64,000 bases of DNA from an uncultured Bacteroidia bacterium (GTDB taxonomy: Bacteria > Bacteroidota > Bacteroidia > Bacteroidales > UBA932), in NCBI GenBank assembly GCA_902774045.1, contig CACYGW010000005.1, positions 1 to 64,000 on the forward strand, in the 5' to 3' direction. Shown one piece after another: positions 15,671-25,300 of the stretch. Positions within the stretch are counted from its first letter, which is position 1. Every line of letters begins with the position of its first letter. Below the pieces are notes generated by a model. The model was not told where the DNA came from and searched no databases. It was given only the letters and a program-made list of their open reading frames with translations. A program made the translations under genes and the position numbers.

Positions 15671-18397
15671 TTACTTAGCCTGCTCAATCTCGGCCTGGGC
15701 CGATGCAAGACGTGCGATAGGCACGCGGAAAGGAGAGCAGGATACGTAGTCTATACCGATGCGGTTGAAGAACTTGATGGACTCGGGATCTCCACCGTGC
15801 TCGCCGCAGACACCGCACTTAAGTTCGGGACGTCTGCTGCGACCGGAATTGATACCTGCCTCTACAAGTTTACCTACACCCTTCTGGTCAATGGTCTGGA
15901 AAGGATCGAAGTCTACCAGCTTGTTGCCAAGATACTCGCCCATAAATGTACCTATATCGTCGCGGCTGAAGCCGAAGGTCATCTGGGTAAGGTCGTTGGT
16001 ACCAAATGAGAAGAACTCTGCGGCGCGGGCCATACGGTCTCCGGTAAGAGCAGCACGAGGAATCTCTATCATAGTACCAAACTGGTATTTAATCTGCTCC
16101 ATGGTCTTTCCTTCTACCTCTGCCTTGATACGGTCGCAGATAGCTTTCTGGAAGCTGAGCTCGCGGGCAGAAATGGTAACAGGAATCATAATTTCCGGCA
16201 TAGGGTGCTTGCCTTCTTTCTGAAGCTCTGCTGTAGCCTCAAAGATTGCACGGTATTCTGTCTCTGCAATCAAAGGGAAGCTTACGTGCAGACGTACACC
16301 ACGGTGACCCATCATAGGGTTCATCTCGTGCAGGGACTCGCTGCGCTTCTCTACTTCCTCTACGGTAATGCCAAGCTCCTTGGCGATTTCTTTCTTCTTC
16401 TCTTCTGTCTGAGGAACGAACTCGTGTAGAGGAGGGTCAAGGAGACGGAATACAACCGGCTTGCCATCCATAATGGAAAGGGTGCTCTTAACGGCAGCCT
16501 TGATATAAGGCTCAAGGTCCTTAAGGGCGTTGCGGCGCTCCTCGTCAGAGTCGCAGAGAATCATCTTGCGCATCTTGGCAAGAGGAAGCTCGGAGTTCTT
16601 TCCGTAGAACATATGCTCTATACGGAAGAGGCCTATACCTTCTGCACCAAACTTAAGGGCGCGGGAGGCATCCTCGGGAGTATCGGCATTGGTCCTTACG
16701 CCAAGCTTGCGATACTTGTCTACGATACTCATAAACTTGGTGAAGAGAGGATTCTCCGTTGCGTCCATAGTGTCAATCTTGTTTGCGTAAACAAGACCCT
16801 TGGCGCCGTTGAGGCTAATCCAGTCACCTTCTTTGTACTCCTTGGGATCGTCACCGAAGGTAACGCACTCTTTCTCGAAGTTAATCTTCATTGAGTCGCA
16901 GCCTACGATGCAGCACTTACCCCAGCCGCGAGCTACAAGAGCAGCGTGGGAGGTCATACCTCCGCGGGTGGTAAGGATACCTGTACTTGCGCGCATACCC
17001 TCGATATCCTCGGGAGAAGTCTCCTCACGGATGAGGATGGTCTTGCGGCCTTCTTTCTGAGCCTGCATAGCGGCCTCTGAGGTGAATACGATTGTACCTA
17101 CCGCTCCGCCCGGAGATGCGGGAAGACCCTTGGCTACAACCTTGGACTTCTTCTCTGATGCGGGGTCAAGTATCGGGTGAAGAACCTCGTCAAGCTGGTT
17201 GGGAGCAACCCTCATAACTGCGGTCTTCTCGTCTATCATGCCTTCGTCAAGCATATCCATGGCCATCTGGAGGGCTGCAAGTCCGGTACGTTTACCGTTA
17301 CGGCACTGGAGCATCCAGAGTTTGCCTTCCTGGATTGTGAACTCTATGTCCTGCATATCGTGGAAATGCTGCTCAAGGTGGAGGCGGATCTCGTCAAGCT
17401 CCTTGTAAACGCTGGGCATAGCCTTCTCCAGAGAAGCAAGATCTTTGTTCTTCTCGCTCTTTGTCGCCTCGTTAAGAGGGTTCGGAGTGCGGATACCGGC
17501 AACTACGTCCTCGCCCTGGGCATTGATGAGCCACTCGCCATAGAACTTGTTGTCTCCGTTTGCAGGGTTACGGGAGAATGCAACACCGGTAGCGGAGGTA
17601 TCACCCATATTACCGAATACCATTGACTGTACGTTAACGGCTGTGCCCCAGTCATCCGGAATCTTCTCTATACGACGGTATGCGATGGCACGTTTTCCGT
17701 TCCAGCTCTTGAATACGCCGCCGATGGAACCCCAAAGCTGTGCGTTGGCATCGTCAGGGAACTCTACGCCAAGAACTTCCTTGATACGAACCTTGAAGGC
17801 CTCTGCCAGGTCGCGGAGCTCTTCTGCGGTGATGTCGGTATCGGAAGCATAACCCTTAGCGTCCTTAAGGTCCTGCATCATACGGTCCAGCTGCTGGCGG
17901 ATACCCTGTCCGTCTGCGGGCTCTATACCCTCTGCCTTCTCCATTACAACGTCTGAATACATCATAATGAGACGACGATATGCGTCGTAAACGAATCTGG
18001 GGTTATTTGTCTTCTTGATAAGACCAGGTATGGTTGCAGAGCAAAGACCGATATTCAGGATGGTATCCATCATACCGGGCATTGAGCTTCTTGCACCGCT
18101 TCGGCAGCTAACAAGGAGGGGATCGGAAGGATCACCAAACTTCTTGCCCATAATGTCTTCGGTTGCCTTAAGGGCTTTTGCAACTTCTTCCTTGAGATCA
18201 TTGCTGTAACCACCGCCAAGAGCATAGTACTCTGCACAGCACTCGGTAGTGATTGTGAAGCCTGCGGGAACGGGCATTCCAAGCAGATTCATCTCGGCAA
18301 GATTAGCTCCTTTACCACCAAGGAGTTCTCTCATCTTTCCGTTTCCTTCGGCCTTCTTGGCACCAAAACGGTAAACTCTTTTCTTGTCTTCGAACAT
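15671..18397 (-). CDS. ppdK: Pyruvate, phosphate dikinase
   Basis: 908 aa, the normal length. ATP-grasp N-domain (LLGGKGANLAEMN near 27), swivelling phospho-His domain with TRGGMTSHAALVARGWGK (~455-472, catalytic His in TSHA), and a C-terminal TIM barrel with GTNDLTQM and CGVCGEHGGDP. It interconverts pyruvate and phosphoenolpyruvate with ATP and phosphate, the usual PPi-linked glycolytic/gluconeogenic step in anaerobic Bacteroidota. Single gene with its own consensus promoter at 18459-18489. Confidence 0.97.
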   Translation of the reverse strand: MFEDKKRVYRFGAKKAEGNGKMRELLGGKGANLAEMNLLGMPVPAGFTITTECCAEYYALGGGYSNDLKEEVAKALKATEDIMGKKFGDPSDPLLVSCRSGARSSMPGMMDTILNIGLCSATIPGLIKKTNNPRFVYDAYRRLIMMYSDVVMEKAEGIEPADGQGIRQQLDRMMQDLKDAKGYASDTDITAEELRDLAEAFKVRIKEVLGVEFPDDANAQLWGSIGGVFKSWNGKRAIAYRRIEKIPDDWGTAVNVQSMVFGNMGDTSATGVAFSRNPANGDNKFYGEWLINAQGEDVVAGIRTPNPLNEATKSEKNKDLASLEKAMPSVYKELDEIRLHLEQHFHDMQDIEFTIQEGKLWMLQCRNGKRTGLAALQMAMDMLDEGMIDEKTAVMRVAPNQLDEVLHPILDPASEKKSKVVAKGLPASPGGAVGTIVFTSEAAMQAQKEGRKTILIREETSPEDIEGMRASTGILTTRGGMTSHAALVARGWGKCCIVGCDSMKINFEKECVTFGDDPKEYKEGDWISLNGAKGLVYANKIDTMDATENPLFTKFMSIVDKYRKLGVRTNADTPEDASRALKFGAEGIGLFRIEHMFYGKNSELPLAKMRKMILCDSDEERRNALKDLEPYIKAAVKSTLSIMDGKPVVFRLLDPPLHEFVPQTEEKKKEIAKELGITVEEVEKRSESLHEMNPMMGHRGVRLHVSFPLIAETEYRAIFEATAELQKEGKHPMPEIMIPVTISARELSFQKAICDRIKAEVEGKTMEQIKYQFGTMIEIPRAALTGDRMARAAEFFSFGTNDLTQMTFGFSRDDIGTFMGEYLGNKLVDFDPFQTIDQKGVGKLVEAGINSGRSRRPELKCGVCGEHGGDPESIKFFNRIGIDYVSCSPFRVPIARLASAQAEIEQAK

Positions 18398-18458
18398 AGT
18401 GTTAGTAAAATTATTTATAGATTTTTGTTAATTATATTTCTTTCCGGACATAATCATG

Positions 18459-18489
18459 CAAAGATAATTCTTGTTTTCCTACTATCAAA
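18459..18489 (-). promoter_or_regulatory. Promoter of ppdK (TTTG-N19-TATCTTTG)
   Basis: On the reverse strand TTTG (complement of 18486-18489), 19 bases, then TATCTTTG (complement of 18459-18466). It matches the Bacteroidota consensus exactly and leaves a ~55-base leader before the ATG. Confidence 0.88.
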
Positions 18490-18515
18490 ATTTCGGTGGA
18501 AAAATCGTTTTAATT

Positions 18516-19847
18516 TTATAATAATTTTGCCGCAAGGTCGCTAAGCTCGCTCCTTTCTCCCTTGCGCAGGAAAACATGCTGAAAAAGTTTCTGTCCGGCC
18601 ATCTTCTCTCCAAGGTGGGTGAGACCGTTGCTCCACTGGTCCAGATAAGGCTGGTCAATCTGGAAAATATCCCCCGTGAAAACCATCTTGGTGCCCTCTC
18701 CGGCGCGGGTTATAATGGTCTTGATCTCGTGAGGGGTAAGGTTCTGGGCCTCGTCTATGATAAAGAAAACCCGCCCCAGGCTGCGTCCTCTGATGTAGGC
18801 CAGGGGAGTAATAAGCAGTTTCTCGTCCTTAAGGAAACTTTCTATCCTAAGCGCCTCCTTGCTGGATGGCCGGAACTGAGCCTTAATTACGTTAAGGTTG
18901 TCCATGAGCGGCTGCAGGAAAGGCCCCATCTTGGATTTCTCGTCTCCCGGTAGGAAACCAATGTCCTGATTTCCAAGAATAACGGTGGGGCGGGACAGTA
19001 TTATCTGGTCGTAATTGCCCATCTGTTCCAGGGCCGACGCCAGGGCCAGCAGTGTCTTGCCGGTTCCGGCTCCGCCGGTAAGGGAAACAAGTTTTATCTC
19101 CGGATTCATACAGGCATCCAGGGCGAACTTCTGCTCTTCGTTGCGGGGTTTTATACCATAGGCCTCTTTCTTTCTGACAAGGACGATACGTTCGCGAGCG
19201 GCGTCGTAGCGGGCGCAGATAACATCGTCATTACCTCTTACAATCTTATAAAGCTGATTGGGCGCAGGCCTATGGGGCACGACCTCCTTCCAGTCTATGG
19301 AATTATCCTGCCCGTAAGAAAGCTGTGAGGCTACCTGCTCCGGAATTTTGTCCAAAACTACAAGCTCCCTTCGCGTAAGTTCTACACGCTCGTCTTCTAT
19401 CTTGTCCGTAAGATAGTCCTGAGCCACCATTCCGGCGGCCTTGGACTTCATCCTGAGGTTAATATCCTTGGTAACGAGGGCGGTGAACCGGCCGGGGTGA
19501 TTGTCCCTAACCCATATAGCCGTGGCAAGAATCCTGTGGTCCTGGGTATCGTCCTGGAAAAGGTCCTGCATGGCTTTGGGGAAGGGATGGTTGGGCTCTA
19601 TCTTTATGCGTCCCAGGCCCTTTCCAAGCGGGATGCCATCTTTTCCGAAGAGCTTTCCTTCCGTAAGCTTGTCCAGCTCGCGCATAAAGCCACGCGCATT
19701 GTAACTTAGCGCATCGGTTCCTTTTTTAAATTTGTCCAGCTCTTCCAGGACGGCGGTGGGGATAATGATGTCGTTGTCTTGGAAACGACGGATAGACCTG
19801 TAATCATGCAGGATGATGTTGGTGTCCAGAACAAAAATCTTTGCCAT
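18516..19847 (-). CDS. PIN-PhoH fusion ATPase (PhoH2/YlaK type)
   Basis: 443 aa. N-terminal PIN nuclease domain (FVLDTNIILHDY at 4-15, acidic residues to ~135) joined to a C-terminal PhoH ATPase with Walker A TGGAGTGKT and Walker B VFFIIDEAQN. PhoH2 proteins are described as RNA helicase-nucleases. It starts 11 bases after the stop of the orphan PurL-like gene and is probably cotranscribed with it. A second, PIN-free PhoH lies at 54935-55879. Confidence 0.9.
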   Translation of the reverse strand: MAKIFVLDTNIILHDYRSIRRFQDNDIIIPTAVLEELDKFKKGTDALSYNARGFMRELDKLTEGKLFGKDGIPLGKGLGRIKIEPNHPFPKAMQDLFQDDTQDHRILATAIWVRDNHPGRFTALVTKDINLRMKSKAAGMVAQDYLTDKIEDERVELTRRELVVLDKIPEQVASQLSYGQDNSIDWKEVVPHRPAPNQLYKIVRGNDDVICARYDAARERIVLVRKKEAYGIKPRNEEQKFALDACMNPEIKLVSLTGGAGTGKTLLALASALEQMGNYDQIILSRPTVILGNQDIGFLPGDEKSKMGPFLQPLMDNLNVIKAQFRPSSKEALRIESFLKDEKLLITPLAYIRGRSLGRVFFIIDEAQNLTPHEIKTIITRAGEGTKMVFTGDIFQIDQPYLDQWSNGLTHLGEKMAGQKLFQHVFLRKGERSELSDLAAKLL

Positions 19848-19858
19848 AACTATGTATA

Positions 19859-20983
19859 TCAGTCCTCTCCCTCCGTGGCGTTATCCATAAGGGATAGGAG
19901 TATTCTCTTAAGAGCAGTCTGCCCGCTGGTGTCGTTCTCCAGGGGACCGTCTTCTCCCGAAAACTGGCCCAGGGGGTAGTAGGCTACGTCCTGGAGCAGG
20001 AGTTCCGCATCTACGTAGTCAAAATCAGAATCTTTAATCTGAAGCAGCACTCCGGGAATCTCTCCAAAAAGGAGTTTCACGGCATCGTCTTCTCCACTGG
20101 CCCTCATAAGACTGGCCACATCGGCCTTAAGGGCCTTCCCGCCCAGGAACTTTACTACTGCCGTCATAAGGCCACCGTCGGCAACAGGCCGTCCGGCAAT
20201 GGCAATGCCGTCCTCTATAAGTTCGCGTACAACCTCGTAGCAGTCAATGAAATAATCTGCATCCGCCAGGTCCGGGGACTTGCCTCCGTCCTGGGAGGTT
20301 ACCTGAGAAAGGAGAGACCCGCCAAGGCGGTAGTTACAGGTGTCGAAGGGTATGTAAAGCAGCCAGTCGCCTTTTCCCCTGAGAGCCTTGTCCGGGCAGC
20401 GAAGTTCCGGTCCAATGTGGGCATCCTGGGAACCGAAGGGGTTCTCTTCAAAAAGTGCGTCCGCGGCCGATGAGGCGGCTACGCTGTTGCAGCTAATGTC
20501 CAGGCGGTTTACGGCCCCGGCGCCGTACTTGTAACTGCGCAGCCTTACGCCAAGATTGTCAAGGTACTCGCAGGCGCAGGAAACAGACTCGTAAAAAGCG
20601 GCCATTCCGCCAACCGGTTCCTCGTCCCAGCACCAGGCGGCATCGGGCCGCAAATCTCCAAGCTTAAAGGAGCCCTCGCGGAAGATAGCTTCCAGAAGGG
20701 CCCTGGCAACAGCCAGGCGGCTCAGAGAACCGCAGTAAGAAAGATGGAAACTGTTTCTGGCAGCATTAGCCGTAAGAGCCGCATATTCGTTGGCCTTGGA
20801 CGGCTCAAAGACCCCGTTTCCGGGAAGAGGGTCGGCAGACTCGTCAATAATATCCTGGTACCCGTCGTCCCCTGCCGGAGAAGCACCGTCGCAAATGGCA
20901 GAAAGAATCTGCCCGGGAGTTGCATCCATATCCTTCCCGTCAATAATATACCTGGAATTGAGTGCCGACTGACTCTCTGTCAT
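19859..20983 (-). CDS. Orphan AIR-synthase-like protein, resembles C-terminal half of PurL
   Basis: 374 aa from the ATG at 20983; a TTG at 21043 is rejected because it lies at the -33 box. Reading it against the second half of FGAM synthetase PurL, order and spacing agree. One block of AARNSFHLSYCGSLSRLAVARALLEA type is followed by LRPDAAWCWDEEPVGGMAAFYESV. Then come the beta segment GDWLLYIPFD, the helix before VADGGLMTAV (247-256) and LFGEIPGVLLQIKDSD. But the PurL active-site stretch G-K-D-S-M is replaced by KYGAGAVN (~142-149), and there is no first AIRS pair, linker or glutaminase. So probably a non-catalytic relative; role unknown. First gene of an operon with PIN-PhoH. Confidence 0.65.
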   Translation of the reverse strand: MTESQSALNSRYIIDGKDMDATPGQILSAICDGASPAGDDGYQDIIDESADPLPGNGVFEPSKANEYAALTANAARNSFHLSYCGSLSRLAVARALLEAIFREGSFKLGDLRPDAAWCWDEEPVGGMAAFYESVSCACEYLDNLGVRLRSYKYGAGAVNRLDISCNSVAASSAADALFEENPFGSQDAHIGPELRCPDKALRGKGDWLLYIPFDTCNYRLGGSLLSQVTSQDGGKSPDLADADYFIDCYEVVRELIEDGIAIAGRPVADGGLMTAVVKFLGGKALKADVASLMRASGEDDAVKLLFGEIPGVLLQIKDSDFDYVDAELLLQDVAYYPLGQFSGEDGPLENDTSGQTALKRILLSLMDNATEGED

Positions 20984-21013
20984 AATTTTCTCTTTATTGT
21001 GCTCTAGTTCCAC

Positions 21014-21044
21014 CAAAAATAAGTATTTTTGGGCTGAGTTCAAA
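21014..21044 (-). promoter_or_regulatory. Promoter of the PurL-like/PIN-PhoH operon (TTTG-N19-TATTTTTG)
   Basis: Reverse strand: TTTG (complement of 21041-21044), 19 bases, TATTTTTG (complement of 21014-21021). A forward TATTTTTG at 21024-21031 overlaps it and may serve the divergent folC gene, though it lacks a matching -33 box. Confidence 0.8.
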
Positions 21045-21067
21045 ACTTTAGGCCCTTTTTAGTGAAT

Positions 21068-22360
21068 ATGGACAACTTCGAGGCCAGCTACAAGGCCCTT
21101 CTGGACGATATTTTTACAAGATTCCCCTCGGTGCAGAACGCCGGGTTCCGCGGCGACTCCTACAAGCCCGGGCTGGACAGGATGCGCCGGTTTGCCGCGC
21201 TGCTGGGCAACCCCCAGGACAGCTTTATGTCTGTTCACGTGGCCGGAACCAACGGCAAGGGCTCGGTTAGCAGTATGATGGCCTCGCAGCTTGCCGCAAA
21301 TGGCTGCAGGACAGGGATTTTTACCTCTCCGCATCTCTTTGATTTCAGGGAAAGAGCCAGAATGGTAACGGGCAGCGGCTACGAATTTGTTCCCAAGGAA
21401 TTCGTGGCCGGATTCCTGGAAGAATGGAAAGAAACTTTTACTGAGCTGGGCCTCTCCTTTTTTGAGATAACGACAGCCCTGGCCTTCTGCTGGTTTAAAA
21501 GCATGGGCGCAGACGCCGCAGTAATAGAAGTAGGGCTTGGCGGCAGATTGGACAGCACAAATATAATAACCCCCGGACTAAGCATAATAACAAGCATAGG
21601 CCTTGACCACTGCGACCTTCTTGGCAGCACCCTTGCGCAGATAGCCGGAGAGAAGGCTGGCATTATAAAAGAAGGAATCCCGGTAGTCTACGGAAAGATG
21701 GAGCGGGAGGCAGAGGAGGTAATATTAAGCACTGCTGCGCAGAAGGGAGCAAGGGGTTTAAGGTACGATGCCGTAGCGGATCCGGCCCCCCAGGTTTCAA
21801 GGCCTACGGGTATGGAGGGGGACTATCAGGATATAAACTCCCGCACGGTAAAAACGGCATGCAGCGTACTTGGGCTGGACTTCAGCCCCCAGGCTCACAT
21901 TGACACCCAAAGCCGTACCGGCTTTTTTGGAAGGTGGGAGGTAATAAGCCGCCAGCCTATGGTAATCTGCGACATCGGCCACAACCCTCAGGCCCTCGAG
22001 GGCAATTTCTCCCAGTTGGAAAGGATGATGCGGACCGATGGTTTCGATGCCCTTATCATTGTTTACGGGGTAATGGCAGACAAGGACCTTGGCTCCATCG
22101 TCCCGCTGATGCCGGAGGATGCGGATTATATTTTTACGGCACCATCGACCCCAAGGGCTATGCCTGCCGATACTGTCCTTGCCCGCTTCTCTGCCTTGCG
22201 CCCCGGCTGCAGGGCAGCCGCGGCCACTTCCGTAGAGCAGGCCACCCAGGCCGCATTTACGAAAGCATCGGCCCATAAAAAACCGCTTATCTACTTCGGT
22301 GGCAGTACTTTTGTAGTAGCAGAGGCTGTTCCCAATATTAAAAAAACATTGACGCTATGA
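21068..22360 (+). CDS. folC: Folylpolyglutamate/dihydrofolate synthase
   Basis: 430 aa from the ATG at 21068; GTG at 21062 is an alternative. Mur-ligase fold with P-loop VAGTNGKGSVSSM (~59-71), the substrate loop SPHLFDFRERA and the metal/ATP segment EVGLGGRLDSTN, followed by GLDHCDLLG and the C-domain DIGHNPQALE. It adds glutamate to folates and probably also makes dihydrofolate from dihydropteroate. The stop overlaps the next start by 4 bases (ATGA). Confidence 0.93.
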   Translation: MDNFEASYKALLDDIFTRFPSVQNAGFRGDSYKPGLDRMRRFAALLGNPQDSFMSVHVAGTNGKGSVSSMMASQLAANGCRTGIFTSPHLFDFRERARMVTGSGYEFVPKEFVAGFLEEWKETFTELGLSFFEITTALAFCWFKSMGADAAVIEVGLGGRLDSTNIITPGLSIITSIGLDHCDLLGSTLAQIAGEKAGIIKEGIPVVYGKMEREAEEVILSTAAQKGARGLRYDAVADPAPQVSRPTGMEGDYQDINSRTVKTACSVLGLDFSPQAHIDTQSRTGFFGRWEVISRQPMVICDIGHNPQALEGNFSQLERMMRTDGFDALIIVYGVMADKDLGSIVPLMPEDADYIFTAPSTPRAMPADTVLARFSALRPGCRAAAATSVEQATQAAFTKASAHKKPLIYFGGSTFVVAEAVPNIKKTLTL

Positions 22361-25300
22361 AACGCTTTTTTCTTATCGTAGCCGCCGTGGCTGCATTTGC
22401 GCTTCCATCGCTTGGCGAGGATGGTCATAAACTGACAAAACTCTGGAAGGAATACCAGGCTGCCGCCGATGCGGACAAGCCCCTTACCCAGATAGAAATA
22501 CTTGGCAGGATCAAATCTCAGGCAAAGGAAAACAACTATGCCTGGGATTTTTGGGATGCCGCCAGGACATATATAGAAGTTAGCGTGCACAGGGACTGGA
22601 GGCTTAGGGACTCTCTTGAAAAGGCTGTTTTTGCAGAGGCCGATTCTTTCCCTGACCCTGTCGTGGGCCTTGCCGCAAGGCGTTACTACGATAATATCCT
22701 GCATATGTTCTACTATGCCACGGAGTACAGGGAAGCCCTGGAAAAGGGCCATAATCAGGCTTTTTACCAGAGCGACTCCTACGTAAAAGCTGCCCTTGGA
22801 GGTACGCTGCCGCGTTATATAAAGAGCGACTATGAATATGCCCTCTGGGCAAAGGCGCTGTCGCGTTATACAACTTCAAGGGAATACTCGGATTCCCTTC
22901 TGACCGCCTGCCTTGGAGACACCTATCCCACGGCCCCGTATTTCCAGTATGTTACCCTTACCAGGGATGACGTGGATGAAGAAGAGCTCACCGCCCTTGC
23001 TCAGAAATATTCCGGAAAGGCAATTTCCATGTATCCTCTGGGGGCCCTGCTGTCAGAAGAGGTTAACGAAGCCGTTAGTGATACTCTTATTACCCAGGAA
23101 GAGTATAAGGCCCTTAGAGACAAGGCCGCCGGCCTTGAAAAAACCAGAAAGTCCTTTAAGGGGAAAGAAGGAGATATTGTAGAGGAGATTGATATTTTCC
23201 GTACTGTCGTAGATTATTTTGACCAGAAAGATGCTAATTTCTACATCTCCGGGGAGAATATGACGGTACTCTTCAAGAATGTTAAATCCGCCACTTTCTC
23301 CATGGCCGATGAGTCTGATAAAATCCTATATTCCAAAAAGGTTGACAATCCCGGCGGCCGGTACTTTATAGTAGATACGGTAAGCGTCAAAATCCCTGAT
23401 TTGGGTGATGGTGTCTTTAAAATCATTCTTTCCTGCCCGGAGGCCTTCCCGGAAGAAGATAACCGCAGGACGGAGTTCAGCCGTTATTCTTATGCCCTTG
23501 CTTTCAGGGGCGACGGGAACAATCAATATTTCTTCACCGCCAACGCCGCCACCGGACTGCCGGTAAAGGATGCGAAGCTTGTGATTGATACCGATGAAGA
23601 CGAGGTTTATGCTACAGGCAAGGATGCAGCAGGTATTACAAGGCGGTCCCCATCGGTATGGGCACCACTGGATGATGACGGTTATTCGCTCTTTTCCTCT
23701 GACAAACCCTACACCAAGGGAAGGGTGTTCCTTAATACATCTGCCTACAGACTCGGTGATACAATAAGGTACAAAGCGCTTTTATACACCAATTTTGCCA
23801 ATAATACAAAGACCGTTTTCAAGGAGGGTATGCCTATAGAGGTTAAGGTGCTGGACCCTCACGGGGAGGATGTGGCCGCCGCAGAAGAAACCACCAACTC
23901 TTACGGTACCATTTCCGGAACCTTCGTCTTGCCGGAAGATGCGATATCCGGCTTCTTCAGTATATCCGTGTACTCTGAAGGGCATTATCTTGGTTCTACG
24001 GAGTTCTATTACGGAGACTTTACCCTTCCTTCATTTGTGCTGGAGGTAGAGCCTTTCTCCTATGCTGTGATGGAGGGCGATACCGCCCATATCAAGGCGC
24101 ATCTTACAGGATACTCCGGTCACACTCCCTCTTCTGCAGAGGTAAAATACCGCATCCGCAGATTCTCCGGTATAAGTGCTTTTGGTACGGCCAAGGTAGA
24201 GGAAGGCGGAGATATCAACATTGACTTTTTTGGCTCCGAGGGCTATTATCTTATCAATTTTGATGTTTCCGATGCCACCGGGGAGTCGCTTTCCTTCGAC
24301 AGTGCCTTCTACATAGGAAAGAATGTGTATTTCCATGTTGAAACCCCTGACTTTGACCCCAACTATTCCCTTGGCCGGGGCTTCACCGCCGGAAAAGTCT
24401 GCATTAAGGATAACATGACAATGAATGTGGCGGCCCTTGCCAACGAAATCCCTGTAAAGGATGCCGCCTATAACTATGTGCTGGAGGATTCAAAGGGTAA
24501 GGTGGTGCGCCAGGGCAAGGCAGTCTGCGGACAGCCTCTCTCTCTTGACCTTAAGGGACTGGGAACAGGAAAGTATCGGTTCGTAGTAAAATCTTCCGAG
24601 TATAAAAGATATTCCGGAGAGCCGGTAGAAGAAGATCTGAGTTTTGTCAGATTCGTTCCCGGAGGTCCGGTGCCTTCCGATATAGATTGCCTTTTCTTTG
24701 TCTGTGACGAAAAGGTTCCCGTCGGGGGCAAAATCTCCTTCTTTGCAGCGAGCGGCACCCATCCTATCTGGGCCCTTACAGAACTGTACGGAGAGGGCGG
24801 CAAGGTACTTTACTCGGAGGTGCTGTACTTTGCCAAGGGAAAATCTGCCGTAAAGAGCATTCCTTATCTTGATTCTTACGGGGACGATGTTTCCTTTAAG
24901 ATGCTTTTCTTCTACGACTACACAGCCTTCCAGAACGAGAAAACCCTTTATCTTGACAAACATACCGGAGAAATTCCGCTTACGGTCACTTCCATTCCGG
25001 ACTATGCCAAACCCGGAGAAACGGTGACGGTAGAATTGCAGACCGCCCCCGGGGCCGAGCTCGTTGCCTCTGTTTGGGATAAGGCCACCGATGCGGTAAA
25101 GGCAATGAAGTGGACTGCAATCCGCTTCGAGGACCACCTGTCAAAGCAGCCTTATATGGGAACAGGCGTGAGCCGCCCGGGCGAGAGTCGTTATTACAGG
25201 GCCTACGGCTATGAGAAAAACGAAATGCTGTATGATGAGGTGGCAGAAGTGTCTGCAATGTCTGCGGAACCTAACCTTTATCTTGCCGACGATCAGGAAG

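Noticed and set aside
20984..21043. TTG start for the PurL-like gene
   Set aside because: The extension covers the -33 and -7 boxes of its own promoter.
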